DNA from: an uncultured Coriobacteriaceae bacterium
GTDB lineage: Bacteria; Actinomycetota; Coriobacteriia; Coriobacteriales; Coriobacteriaceae
Reading direction: 5' to 3'
DNA: 64,000 nt
NCBI GenBank assembly: GCA_944321435.1
Contig: CALULH010000006.1
Coordinates: 62,001 to 126,000, forward strand
Below, piece after piece: positions 1-7,816 of the stretch; position 1 is the stretch's first letter, and every line of letters starts with the position of its first letter. Below the pieces are notes generated by a model that worked only from the letters and a program-made list of their open reading frames with translations, did not search any database and had not been told where the DNA came from. The position numbers and the translations under genes are program-made.

Positions 1-354
1 ACACTCCTTCCAACAGCCGTTGGCTATTGTTCTGTAGTGACATTAGCATGGGTACTGTGGGCGGTGGTGCAGACAATGGTGAAAACCGGTTCCCCATTTT
101 CCACAGCCTCAGAACGTGGCATGGCGGTTCTTTCAATTCTGTATTGTCTTCTTGCAGGGGTTTCCCTAATCCCATCCGAACCCGCTGCGCTATTAATCAA
201 AGTTGCAGGGATTACCGCCGGCTTCGTCTCTGACTCCGCAAGAAGCGGCAGGGTCAGCGTCGCCACCATTGGTGCCGCAATCATGTTTGCCGTACTTGCA
301 GTCGTATTCAAATACGGCTCCCTACTTCAACGCGTCTCCGATGACACGGTGTAG
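1..354 (+). CDS. DUF2975-type small membrane protein, 5' truncated by window edge
   Basis: The reading frame is open from base 1, so the gene starts outside the window. A GTG at 37 exists, but there is no need for it to be the start. The visible ~117 residues contain about three hydrophobic segments and end with a short tail (FKYGSLLQRVSDDTV) of the kind seen at the end of DUF2975 membrane proteins. The next gene, 8 bases downstream, is the small XRE regulator that habitually accompanies DUF2975 genes (YozG type), which supports the family call. The molecular function of this family is not established. A membrane-bound partner that modulates the regulator is a plausible reading. Confidence 0.72.
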   Translation, partial: TLLPTAVGYCSVVTLAWVLWAVVQTMVKTGSPFSTASERGMAVLSILYCLLAGVSLIPSEPAALLIKVAGITAGFVSDSARSGRVSVATIGAAIMFAVLAVVFKYGSLLQRVSDDTV

Positions 355-362
355 GAGGCGCA

Positions 363-575
363 ATGATAGTCGTAAACCTCGACCGCGTTCTCGTTGACCG
401 CAAGGTGAAGTCAAAGGATCTCGCCAAGAAAATCGGCTTGTCGGAAAACAACCTCTCCCGCATCAAAACCAACAACATTCGCGCCATGCGCTTCTCCACA
501 TTGAACGGACTGTGCCGCGAACTCGGCTGCAAGCCGGGGGATATTCTCGACTACATCCCCGACGAGGATGATTAG
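363..575 (+). CDS. XRE-family small transcriptional regulator (YozG-like)
   Basis: This 70-residue protein is almost entirely one helix-turn-helix domain. It opens with MIVVNLDRVLVDRKVKSKDLAKKIG, has the recognition-helix region SENNLSRIK, and closes with the acidic CKPGDILDYIPDEDD tail typical of regulators paired with DUF2975 proteins. The start is set by a GGAGG five bases upstream, and the gene is 8 bases after the membrane gene, so the two form one operon. It probably controls its own operon. Direct targets cannot be read from the sequence. Confidence 0.85.
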   Translation: MIVVNLDRVLVDRKVKSKDLAKKIGLSENNLSRIKTNNIRAMRFSTLNGLCRELGCKPGDILDYIPDEDD

Positions 576-591
576 GCACGTAAAGCGGTAA

Positions 592-622
592 ATGCAATGT
601 GGGGTGGCGCTCCACATTGCAT
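592..622. repeat. Perfect 11-bp inverted repeat after the XRE gene
   Basis: ATGCAATGTGG at 592-602 pairs perfectly with CCACATTGCAT at 612-622 around a 9-nt loop. It lies 17 bases after the XRE stop and just before the promoter of the DUF3990 operon. It could terminate the upstream operon (no clear U-tract) or bind a regulator. Confidence 0.6.
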
Positions 623-630
623 ATCTAGGC

Positions 631-648
631 TATACTTCTAGAGAAGTA
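631..648 (+). promoter_or_regulatory. -10 element overlapped by a 7-2-7 palindromic operator
   Basis: TATACT at 631-636 is a good -10 box for the DUF3990 operon; I see no strong -35. It overlaps the inverted repeat TACTTCT-AG-AGAAGTA at 633-648. An operator laid over the -10 of a gene pair that encodes an XRE protein fits negative autoregulation, as in toxin-antitoxin operons. The binding protein is inferred. Confidence 0.5.
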
Positions 649-671
649 CTGCTTCCTGAGGAGTATGACCT

Positions 672-1343
672 ATGCTGCTTTTCCACGGCTCTTCGCGGCG
701 CATTGAGCAGCCACGCTTTGGAGCAGGCAAGATGTACAATGACTATGGCCGGGGCTTCTACTGCACCGAAGTGCGTGATATGGCCATGGAATGGGCGGTT
801 GACCGCGGACGCAACGGCTATGTTAACGCCTATGAAATCGACCTTGCAGGCCTCGACGTGCTGAACTTAAACGACGGGAGCTACGGCATCCTGTCATGGC
901 TCGCCGTCCTGTTGGAGAACCGCACGTTCGATATCCCTTCCGGACTTGCGCTGGAAGCGAGGGAATACTTGCTGGACCATTTCCTGCCGGACTACCAAAC
1001 GCGCGATATCATCAGGGGCTACCGCGCCGATGACAGCTACTTTTCCTTTGCGCAGGACTTCATCAACGGAACGATTTCGCTGAGGCAGCTCGGGCGCGCC
1101 ATGCACCTCGGCAAAATCGGCGAGCAAGTGGTCATCAAGAGCCAAGCAGCTTTTTCTCGGCTGCGCTTTGTCAACGCCGACCCCGTTGACGCGGAAACGT
1201 GGTACCCGCGCAAGAGCGCACGCGATAGCGCGGCGCGGAGGGAGTACCTCGACGTTGAGCGCAACCGCCGCGAACGCGGCGACCTCTACATGGTTCAGAT
1301 ACTCGACGAGGAGATGGGCCCTGATGATCCACGCTTACGATAA
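672..1343 (+). CDS. DUF3990 protein, putative ADP-ribosyltransferase-fold toxin or effector
   Basis: This 223-residue protein starts MLLFHGSSRRIEQPRFG and contains GRGFYCTE near residue 29 and IGEQVVIKSQ near residue 150. These match the three blocks expected of H-Y-E type ADP-ribosyltransferases: the H-G strand, the GxGFY block and the late E strand. I therefore assign it to DUF3990, a family proposed to share that fold. GAGGAG about 9 bases upstream fixes the start. It overlaps the next gene by 20 bases, which implies translational coupling. The target molecule is unknown. A nucleotide- or protein-modifying toxin held by the downstream gene is an inference. The last ~50 residues are charged and may be flexible. 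Confidence 0.7.
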   Translation: MLLFHGSSRRIEQPRFGAGKMYNDYGRGFYCTEVRDMAMEWAVDRGRNGYVNAYEIDLAGLDVLNLNDGSYGILSWLAVLLENRTFDIPSGLALEAREYLLDHFLPDYQTRDIIRGYRADDSYFSFAQDFINGTISLRQLGRAMHLGKIGEQVVIKSQAAFSRLRFVNADPVDAETWYPRKSARDSAARREYLDVERNRRERGDLYMVQILDEEMGPDDPRLR

Positions 1344-1995
1344 GTGTTACCTGCCCGCGGCGCGCACGGCGCTGGGGCGGGCGCTCGACTACGCCGTATA
1401 CGATGCGGGCATGGCGCTGCCCCTGTTTTGGGAGGCGTTTCTCGCCTCCCCATACTCCCGGCAATTCGAACAGGGCAACCCCAAAGTGGTAGCAGGCATG
1501 TCGGGCGTTGAGATCGCCTGCGCCGTGTTGCATGAGGCGGGCATGCAAGAACTTCCTCCCGCTCGATACACCGTGGAAAGAAGTGCAGAATTCTGGGCGG
1601 GCTGGGCCCTGGCGCGCTACCAGTGGACTACGGCGCTTCCGTTCTCGGAGATCACCCGGGCGGTTCCCATCGAGCGCGTAGTCGAGTTCTACCACCCCTA
1701 TCATGAGATGGACGTCAGCCAGTTTGTCGCCAAGATGAACGAGCTGTACCGCTGCGCGTTTCCCGACTCTCGGCTCAAACGACGACGCGTGAACGTCGGG
1801 CTCAGCCAACGGGAGCTTGCCGAGCTGTCCGGTGTCCCGCTGCGCACGCTCCAGCAATACGAGCAGCGGCAAAAGAACCTAGGACGGGCAGGTGCCGAGA
1901 CGGTGATCAAGCTGGCGCAGGTTCTCTCATGCGATCCGATCGATCTTCTCGACCTGGTGCCGGCAACTGATGAGCAAGCTGATGAGGCAGCGTGA
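1324..1995 (+). CDS. Two-domain protein with C-terminal XRE helix-turn-helix, partner of DUF3990 gene
   Basis: I place the start at ATG 1324, inside the preceding gene, because the protein then begins MIHAYDKCYLPAARTALG, and a longer upstream extension of the frame is low complexity. The 223 residues split into an N-terminal ~140-residue domain of unknown fold (conserved-looking AGMSGVEIA, WAGWALARYQW) and a C-terminal XRE domain (GLSQRELAELSGVPLRTLQQYEQ). A DUF3990 gene followed by this architecture is a recurrent pair in gut Firmicutes and Actinobacteria as far as I recall. It is the likely antitoxin and autorepressor, with the N-terminal domain binding the enzyme; this is inferred. Confidence 0.72.
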   Translation: MIHAYDKCYLPAARTALGRALDYAVYDAGMALPLFWEAFLASPYSRQFEQGNPKVVAGMSGVEIACAVLHEAGMQELPPARYTVERSAEFWAGWALARYQWTTALPFSEITRAVPIERVVEFYHPYHEMDVSQFVAKMNELYRCAFPDSRLKRRRVNVGLSQRELAELSGVPLRTLQQYEQRQKNLGRAGAETVIKLAQVLSCDPIDLLDLVPATDEQADEAA

Positions 1996-2022
1996 TCAAG
2001 CAGAGACGCAGGCGAGAAGGAC

Positions 2023-2046
2023 GGGGCGCGCCCGATGGCGCGCCCC
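2023..2046. terminator. Hairpin between convergent operons
   Basis: A perfect 10-bp stem, GGGGCGCGCC at 2023-2032 and GGCGCGCCCC at 2037-2046, encloses a CGAT loop. It lies between the plus-strand XRE gene and the minus-strand binding protein gene. There is no U-tract, so it may act as a bidirectional or Rho-assisted stop. Confidence 0.6.
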
Positions 2047-2138
2047 GCAATGTGTCCCTTTCCCTTGCGCTCACCGATGCGCGCCGCAGCGTGCTCTTTC
2101 GCACGCGGCGATGCGCCCCGTAACGGGCTCGCCGCGCG

Positions 2139-3749
2139 TTACGCCTTTTCGATAGTCTCAGCGTCGTAGAAGCTCAACGGGTTAATGTTGTAGCCCGTCA
2201 CGTTGGCCGCGGTGGCACCCAGGCACTTGCCGTGGGAGATGACCATCCACGGCAGGTCGCGCGCGGCGATCTGCTCGCACTGCAGGTACACGTTGTCGCG
2301 GTCCTCCCCCGCCGGCGTGGTAACGCCGGCCACGATAAGCGCGTCGTACTCGGCGTTGGAGTAGTGCGCCACATTCTGGGTGCCCGCCTCGGTGGAGAGC
2401 AGGTTCATGAAGTTGTCCGGGTCGCCGTTGTCGCAGAGCCACCCCGAGCAGGTCACGTCGTAGTAGTCGGTTTCCTGGCGGCTCTTGTAGGTGGTCCAGT
2501 CGTAGGCGGAGATGTTCATGGTCACGCCCACGTCCGCAAGGTAGCCCTGCAGGGTCTCGGCGAGCGTCTGGCCGGTGCGCACGTTGTAGTCCTGCGCGTT
2601 GGTGTAGCTGAGCATCTGGATCTCGGTCACGCCGAGGCGCGCGAAGGTCTCGCGAGCGGCGTCGGGGTCGAAGGCCGGGCGCTCGATGTTCTGCGCGTAG
2701 GGCGCCATGGCCTCGGGCATGATGGAGTGCGCCACGGTGGAGTACTCGCCGTAGAGGCTCTCCACGAGCTCGTCGATGTTGATGGCCTGGCAAAATGCCG
2801 TGCGCGCCTCCAGGTTGGAGAAGATGGAGCTCTCCATGTTGAACGCCATGTAGTTGAGGCTGCTGGCGTCCTCGATGATGGAGGTGCCGCCGTTGGCGGT
2901 GACCTGATCGATCATGGCCGGGTCCACGCCGTCGATGATGTCCGCCTCGCCGTTGGAAAGCGCGGTTACGCGCGTGGAGGATTCGGGCACAAAGCGGTAC
3001 ACGATGGTCGTGCACTTGGGGTAGTTGTCCTTGTCCCAGTAGTCCTCGAAGGCCTCCATCTGGATGTTGTTGCCCTTTTCCCAGCTCACGAACTTGTACG
3101 GACCCGTGCCGCAGGGATGCTCGTTGAGGTTGCCGTCGTACTCGTCAAGCGCGGTGGGGCTCACGATGGGGGCGCCGAAGAGCATGGCGAGGTTCATCTT
3201 GAACGGGGTGGAGGCGGCGCGCATATGCATGACGACCTCGTAGTCGCCGGTCTTCTCGATGGACTCCACGCCCGTGCCGCTGGCCTCGGACCCGAAGACG
3301 AAGCTCGCGTAGGCCATGTCGTCGGTGCGGTTGGGCTCCAGCTGGCGTTCGATGGAGCGGACCACCGCGTCGGCGTTGAAGTCGGTGCCGTCGTGGAACT
3401 TGACGCCCTGGCGCAGCTGGAACGTGTACGTGAGGCCGTCCTCGGACATCTGCCAGTCCTCGGCCAGGCACGGCTCCACGTCGGTGCAGTCGGCGTTGAA
3501 CTTGACGAGCGTCTCGTACATCTGGCTCATGATGGTGCCCGGGTCGGAGCTCGCCAACGCCGGGTCCAGGCCCAGCGACTCGCTGCGCACCGCGTAGGTC
3601 AACGTGGTCGTGGATGCCGATCCCACGCCGCCCTCGCTGCCGGCTTCGCTCGCGCGCTGGCTGTTGCAGCCCGCCAGCGCCGCCGCGCCCGTAGCCGCCA
3701 GGGCGCCCGCCGCCCCCACAAACCCGCGCCGCGTGATGTTCTCGCTCAT
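2139..3749 (-). CDS. Peptide/nickel-type ABC substrate-binding lipoprotein (SBP family 5)
   Basis: The 536-residue precursor has a twin-arginine signal (TRRGFVGAAG) followed by an Ala-rich core and a lipobox LAGC, so it is probably Tat-exported and lipid anchored. The body follows the OppA/DppA pattern: LGLDPAL and the family-typical FHDGTDFNADAVVRSIER region. It should bind oligopeptides or related ligands for a permease. No permease or ATPase gene lies nearby, so it is an orphan component. GGAAAGGAAG precedes the ATG. It is 81 bases downstream of gatB on the same strand and may share its transcript. Confidence 0.88.
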   Translation of the reverse strand: MSENITRRGFVGAAGALAATGAAALAGCNSQRASEAGSEGGVGSASTTTLTYAVRSESLGLDPALASSDPGTIMSQMYETLVKFNADCTDVEPCLAEDWQMSEDGLTYTFQLRQGVKFHDGTDFNADAVVRSIERQLEPNRTDDMAYASFVFGSEASGTGVESIEKTGDYEVVMHMRAASTPFKMNLAMLFGAPIVSPTALDEYDGNLNEHPCGTGPYKFVSWEKGNNIQMEAFEDYWDKDNYPKCTTIVYRFVPESSTRVTALSNGEADIIDGVDPAMIDQVTANGGTSIIEDASSLNYMAFNMESSIFSNLEARTAFCQAINIDELVESLYGEYSTVAHSIMPEAMAPYAQNIERPAFDPDAARETFARLGVTEIQMLSYTNAQDYNVRTGQTLAETLQGYLADVGVTMNISAYDWTTYKSRQETDYYDVTCSGWLCDNGDPDNFMNLLSTEAGTQNVAHYSNAEYDALIVAGVTTPAGEDRDNVYLQCEQIAARDLPWMVISHGKCLGATAANVTGYNINPLSFYDAETIEKA

Positions 3750-3830
3750 ATCGCTTCCTTTCCGTACAGACCGGTTGGCCCGGTCGATAACCTGCTGATA
3801 TGCCCGGCCAGCCCCGCCGAGGTAACGCCC

Positions 3831-5531
3831 CTACCCGATCTTCTCGCGCAGAAGCTCGTTGAAGCGCTTGGGGTTGCCCTTGCCGCGGCTGGCCTTCATG
3901 CACTGGCCCACCAGGTAGCCGATGACCTTCTGGTTGCCGTCGCGGTACTGCTGCACCTGGTCAGGGCAGCTGTCGATGACCTGCTCCACCACGGGCAGGA
4001 GCGCGTCGTCGTCGGAGACCTGGCGCATGCCGCGCTCGTCCACGATCTTAGCCGGGTCGTCACCGGTCTCGGCCATGATGCCAAAGACCTCGTGCGCCTG
4101 GTTGGAGCTGATGGCCTCCTCGGCGAGAAGCACTGCGAGCGATGCCAGCTGCGCGGGGGCAACGCCGGTGTCGGCGATGGTGGCCCCGCCGCCGAGCGCG
4201 TTGGCGTAGCCCTGCAGCTCGTTCTGGACGAGGTTGGCCACGGTGCGGACGCGCTTGTCGACCGGCGCCTTGGACGCAGCGTCACGCGCGCCGGTGGCCG
4301 CGGCCTCAAAGAAGGCGGACACGGCGGGATCGCCGGCCAGCTGCTCGGCGTCAGCGCGGCGCAGGCCGAAGTCGGCCTCGTAGCGGGCGCGCTTCTCGTC
4401 CGGCAGCTCGGGGATCTCGGCGCGGCAGTGCTCGATGAACTCGTCCGAGAGGTTGAACGGCGCCAGGTCCGGGTCCGGGAAGAGGCGGTAGTCGTCGGCC
4501 GTCTCCTTGACGCGCATGACCACGGTGCGGCGGCGGCTGGGCTCCCAGTGACGGGTCTCCTGGTAGATGACACCGCCCTCCTCAAGCACCTCCGCCTGGC
4601 GGCAGATCTCGTACTCAAGGCCGTCGTGCAGGGCCTTGAAGGAGTTGAGGTTCTTGAGCTCGGTCTTGGTGCCCAGCGCGCTGGTGCCGCGGCGGCGCAG
4701 GGACACGTTGCCGTCGCAGCGCATGGAGCCCTTCTCCATGGAGCAGTCGGAGATGCCCAGCGTCAGGAAGATGCGGCGGAGCTTCTCCATGAACAGGCGT
4801 GCCTCCTCAGGGGTGCGCAGGTCGGGCTCGGTGACGAGCTCGATCAAGGGCGTGCCGCAGCGGTTGTAGTCGATGAGGCTCTCCGCCGCGCCGCCGATAC
4901 GGCCCTCCTCGCCGCCCACGTGCACCATCTTGGCGGCGTCCTCCTCCATGTGAATGCGCAAGATACGGATGGGCACGGTGTAGGAGCCGTCGTCGTGGCG
5001 CACGGGACCGGCGCCCGTGGCGGTGTCGTAGGTGCCCTGGCTGGAACCGGCGACGCGCGTGACGTCGGCCGTCTTCATGGTGGAGAGCCCCGTGGCGCCG
5101 GCACTGGCGCTGGCCAGGCTCGCGGCCTCGGCGTCGCCGAAGGCGCACTCCGGGCGTTCCGCGGCGCCCTGGCCCGCGACCTCCAGGTTCAGGTGGCCGT
5201 GCATGCAGAAGGCGATAGGTCCCTGGGTGGTCTGGAAGTTCTTGGCCATGTCCGGGTAGAAGTAGTGCTTGCGGTAGAACATGGAGCGCTTCTGGATCTG
5301 GCAGTTGGTGGCCAGACCCGCCTTCACGATGCTCTCGATGGCGCGCTTGTTGGGCACCGGCAGCGCGCCGGGCAAGCCCAGGCACACCGGGCAGACGTTG
5401 GCGTTGGGCTCGTCGTCGTGGCTGAGCTTGCAGTTGCAGAACATCTTGGTGTCGAGCGTCGTGAGCTCGGTGTGGATCTCCAGGCCGATCACGGCCTCCC
5501 AGTCCTGCAGGACCTCGGAGAGCTTCCTCAT
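3831..5531 (-). CDS. gatB: Aspartyl/glutamyl-tRNA amidotransferase subunit B
   Basis: GatB, the tRNA-binding kinase-like subunit of GatCAB, activates Glu or Asp on misacylated tRNA(Gln)/tRNA(Asn) for amidation. Visible marks are WEAVIGLEIHTEL at the N-terminus, zinc-binding cysteines (CNCKLS, CPVCLGLPG), RCDGNVSLR, and the C-terminal YqeY-like region ending NPKRFNELLREKIG. At 566 residues it is about 80 longer than usual. The excess is an Ala/Gly-rich insertion at about residues 135-190 between HLNLEV and IRIHMEEDA. Its start overlaps the gatA stop by 4 bases (ATGA), so the genes are translationally coupled. Confidence 0.97.
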   Translation of the reverse strand: MRKLSEVLQDWEAVIGLEIHTELTTLDTKMFCNCKLSHDDEPNANVCPVCLGLPGALPVPNKRAIESIVKAGLATNCQIQKRSMFYRKHYFYPDMAKNFQTTQGPIAFCMHGHLNLEVAGQGAAERPECAFGDAEAASLASASAGATGLSTMKTADVTRVAGSSQGTYDTATGAGPVRHDDGSYTVPIRILRIHMEEDAAKMVHVGGEEGRIGGAAESLIDYNRCGTPLIELVTEPDLRTPEEARLFMEKLRRIFLTLGISDCSMEKGSMRCDGNVSLRRRGTSALGTKTELKNLNSFKALHDGLEYEICRQAEVLEEGGVIYQETRHWEPSRRRTVVMRVKETADDYRLFPDPDLAPFNLSDEFIEHCRAEIPELPDEKRARYEADFGLRRADAEQLAGDPAVSAFFEAAATGARDAASKAPVDKRVRTVANLVQNELQGYANALGGGATIADTGVAPAQLASLAVLLAEEAISSNQAHEVFGIMAETGDDPAKIVDERGMRQVSDDDALLPVVEQVIDSCPDQVQQYRDGNQKVIGYLVGQCMKASRGKGNPKRFNELLREKIG

Positions 5532-7024
5532 GCAAGCTCACCCCCCTTCCCGGCAAAGTCCGGCGCCACGGTACCGCGCGCGCCCGCCGCGCGCTCGAGC
5601 GCGCGGGCAAAGGTCAAAAGACGCCGATCCTTGAAGGCCGGCCCCACCAGCTGGGCGGATACGGGCAGGCCGCTCTCCTCGCCCAAGCCCAGCGGCACGG
5701 ACACGCCGCCGTTGCCCACGATGTTGAGGCTCACGGTGAAGACGTCGGAGAGGTACATCTGCGTGGGATCCGAGATCTCGCCGAACTTGAAGGCCGTGCG
5801 CGGGCTTGCCGGCATGAGCACCACGTCGACACGCTCGAAAGCGCGGGCGTAGTCCTGCGTGATGAGCGTGCGGACCTGCTGCGCGGCGAAGTAGTACTCG
5901 TCGTAGACGCCCGAGGACAGCAGGTACGCGCCGAGCATCTGGCGGCGCTTGGCCTCGGCCCCGAAGCCGTGCGCGCGCGATGCCGCGCTCTGCTCGGCCA
6001 AGGTGGCGCAGCCCTCTTCCTGGTAGCCGTAACGGATGCCGTCGAAGCGGGCCAGGTTGGAGAAGGCCTCGGCCGGGCCGATGACGTAGTAGGCGGCGAT
6101 GGCGGCGTCCATGTGCGGCAGCTCGATCTCCACGAGCTCGGCGCCCTGGTCGGTGAAGGCGTCCATGGCCTTGCGCATGGCGGCGCGCATCTCCGGCGTC
6201 AGGCCCTCGGCCTCCATGAGACTGGGGATATAGCCCACGCGCATGCCCTCGACGGGGTCCTCCAAGTGCTCCAGGAAATCAACCGGGCAGTCCTGGCTCG
6301 TGGAGTCCAGCGGGTCGCGGCCCGCGCCCACGAGCGCGTTCATGGCGAGCGCCGCATCCTCCACGGTGCGGGCAAACGGGCCCACCTGGTCAAGCGAGCT
6401 GCCGAAGGCCACCACGCCGTAGCGGCTCACGGCGCCATACGTGGGCTTGAGGCCCACCACGCCGCAAAGCGCCGCCGGCTGGCGGATGGAGCCGCCGGTG
6501 TCCGACCCCAAGGTGAGCGGCACCTCGCCAGCGGCCACCGCCGCGGCCGAGCCGCCCGAGGAGCCGCCGGGCACGCGCTCGGTGTCCCAGGGGTTGTTGG
6601 TGCGGTGGAAAGCCGAGCTCTCCGTGGAGCTGCCGAAGGCGAACTCGTCCATGTTGGTCTTGCCCACCGGCACGGCGCCGGCGTCCAGCAGGCGCTGCAC
6701 GCAGGTGGCGGTGTAGGGGCTCTCGTAGTTCTCGAGCATGCGGGAGGCGCAGGTGGTGCGCGTTCCCACGAGGTTCATGTTGTCCTTGACGGCAACCGGC
6801 ACGCCGGCGAGCGCCCCGAGCTTCTCGCCCTTGGCGCGGGCCTCGTCAACGCGGCGGGCGGCGTCCAAGGCGAGTTCGGGCGTGACCTGCAGGAAGGCCC
6901 CCACCCTGGGCTCGCGCGCGTCTATGGCGTCGAGCGCCGCACGGGCGACCTCCGTTGCGGAGAAGGCGCCCGCGGCAACGCCGGCGGCTATCTGTTTTGC
7001 GGAGAGCTGGTCGAAGGACGCCAT
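5528..7024 (-). CDS. gatA: Aspartyl/glutamyl-tRNA amidotransferase subunit A
   Basis: GatA is the amidase subunit that releases ammonia from glutamine. The amidase-signature triad is visible: Lys in VAVKDNMN, cis-Ser in SDTGGSIRQPAA, and the nucleophile Ser within the GGSSGGSAAAVAAG block. Its 498 residues fit the family. It starts one base inside the gatC stop (TAATG) and ends overlapping gatB, giving an operon in the order gatC-gatA-gatB. Dependence on GatCAB suggests that this organism lacks a glutaminyl- or asparaginyl-tRNA synthetase; that is inferred. Confidence 0.97.
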   Translation of the reverse strand: MASFDQLSAKQIAAGVAAGAFSATEVARAALDAIDAREPRVGAFLQVTPELALDAARRVDEARAKGEKLGALAGVPVAVKDNMNLVGTRTTCASRMLENYESPYTATCVQRLLDAGAVPVGKTNMDEFAFGSSTESSAFHRTNNPWDTERVPGGSSGGSAAAVAAGEVPLTLGSDTGGSIRQPAALCGVVGLKPTYGAVSRYGVVAFGSSLDQVGPFARTVEDAALAMNALVGAGRDPLDSTSQDCPVDFLEHLEDPVEGMRVGYIPSLMEAEGLTPEMRAAMRKAMDAFTDQGAELVEIELPHMDAAIAAYYVIGPAEAFSNLARFDGIRYGYQEEGCATLAEQSAASRAHGFGAEAKRRQMLGAYLLSSGVYDEYYFAAQQVRTLITQDYARAFERVDVVLMPASPRTAFKFGEISDPTQMYLSDVFTVSLNIVGNGGVSVPLGLGEESGLPVSAQLVGPAFKDRRLLTFARALERAAGARGTVAPDFAGKGGELA

Positions 7025-7329
7025 TACGCAGCACCCCCGTCCCCCAGAATGGACGGGACGCGGAACGAGCGGTCCCGCGTGGACGCGGCGTTCCCCAACG
7101 CCGCGTCGAGGGAGAGCCCCGACGCGGGCGCATCGTCGCGCATGACGTTGGCCAAGTCGCCTATGGGATGGTACGTGGGCTCAACGCCCTCCAGATCGTA
7201 CTGCAGGATAGGATCGAGAATCGCGATGGTGTCGTTGAGGTACGCGGTCATGGCCTCGAGCTCGTCAGGGCCCAAGGCGATGCGCGCGTAATCGGCGATA
7301 CCGCGCACGTCCTCACGTGAAAGAGCCAT
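7024..7329 (-). CDS. gatC: Aspartyl/glutamyl-tRNA amidotransferase subunit C
   Basis: This is the small GatCAB clamp subunit, 101 residues. I choose ATG 7329 because AAAGGAG stands 6 bases upstream and the protein then begins MALSREDVRGIADYARIAL, the normal GatC N-terminus. The frame stays open 21 codons further upstream, but that stretch is Arg-rich and overlaps a leader hairpin. The C-terminal half, with VEPTYHPIGDLANVMRDDAP, matches the GatC motif that wraps around GatA. It is the first gene of the operon. Confidence 0.94.
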   Translation of the reverse strand: MALSREDVRGIADYARIALGPDELEAMTAYLNDTIAILDPILQYDLEGVEPTYHPIGDLANVMRDDAPASGLSLDAALGNAASTRDRSFRVPSILGDGGAA

Positions 7330-7355
7330 GGCGCTCCTTTCAGCTGCCAAAGAAA

Positions 7356-7419
7356 GCGCCCGCCTGCGGGGCGCACGCATAATGTTATTCATTATACGTA
7401 CAGCAACGCAGGCGGGCGC
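7356..7419 (-). promoter_or_regulatory. Leader inverted repeat upstream of gatC with overlapping terminator
   Basis: GCGCCCGCCTGCG at 7356-7368 is exactly complementary to CGCAGGCGGGCGC at 7407-7419. Read on the minus strand, the promoter-distal arm can alternatively form a shorter GCGCCC/GGGCGC hairpin followed by TTTCTTT. A nested CATAATG/CATTATA palindrome lies in the loop. The element may simply terminate the upstream HPr transcript, or offer alternative structures ahead of gatC. Confidence 0.45.
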
Positions 7420-7480
7420 ATCAGGCGGCCAAGAAGTACGCGCTTTGTAACATCCACGCCCTATCCGCGCGCCGCGGGGG

Positions 7481-7732
7481 TTAAAACGTGAAGACGCGCC
7501 GGAGCGCAGCGGCGGCCTCCTGCTCGTCGGGGCCCTCCACGCGCACCACGAGCGTGTCGCCGCAGCGAGCGTCGAGGCCCATGAGCCCCATGAGGTCCGA
7601 CGCCGCCACCGCGTCCGCGTCGCGCGTCACCGTGACCGCGCTCCGCCACTTGAGCGCCTCGGAGGCAATCGAGGCGACCGGCCGGGCGTGAAGGCCCGCC
7701 GGATCCGCGATCACGTGCGAGAATTCCTGCAT
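7481..7732 (-). CDS. HPr-like phosphocarrier with Asp at the regulatory Ser46 position
   Basis: This 83-residue HPr-fold protein carries phosphate from Enzyme I to EII components. The catalytic histidine motif GLHARPV is intact. An ungapped alignment to Bacillus HPr places SDLMGLMGL where KSIMGVMSL stands, so the residue that HPr kinase phosphorylates (Ser46) is Asp. Asp46 mimics phospho-Ser in classical mutants. ATAAAGGAGG precedes the start. It lies directly after the EIIA gene on the same strand. It could be a specialised paralogue with the general HPr elsewhere. Confidence 0.88.
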   Translation of the reverse strand: MQEFSHVIADPAGLHARPVASIASEALKWRSAVTVTRDADAVAASDLMGLMGLDARCGDTLVVRVEGPDEQEAAAALRRVFTF

Positions 7733-7754
7733 ACCGCCCTCCTTTATACAGAAA

Positions 7755-7784
7755 GCGGGCGGCCAGCTGCGCTGAACCGCCCGC
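7755..7784 (-). terminator. Terminator after EIIA gene
   Basis: GCGGGCGG at 7755-7762 pairs with CCGCCCGC at 7777-7784. On the minus strand it is followed by TTTC. It lies 33 bases beyond the EIIA stop, ahead of the HPr gene. Confidence 0.6.
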
Positions 7785-7816
7785 CCGTGGCATCGCCTGG
7801 AAAAGAGGCGATCGAC

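Noticed and set aside
2232-5852. Very long open frame on the plus strand opposite the binding protein and gatB
   Set aside because: It is antisense to two clearly conserved genes. The translation is Val/Leu/His/Gly-rich with no domain, as expected for the complement of high-GC coding sequence.
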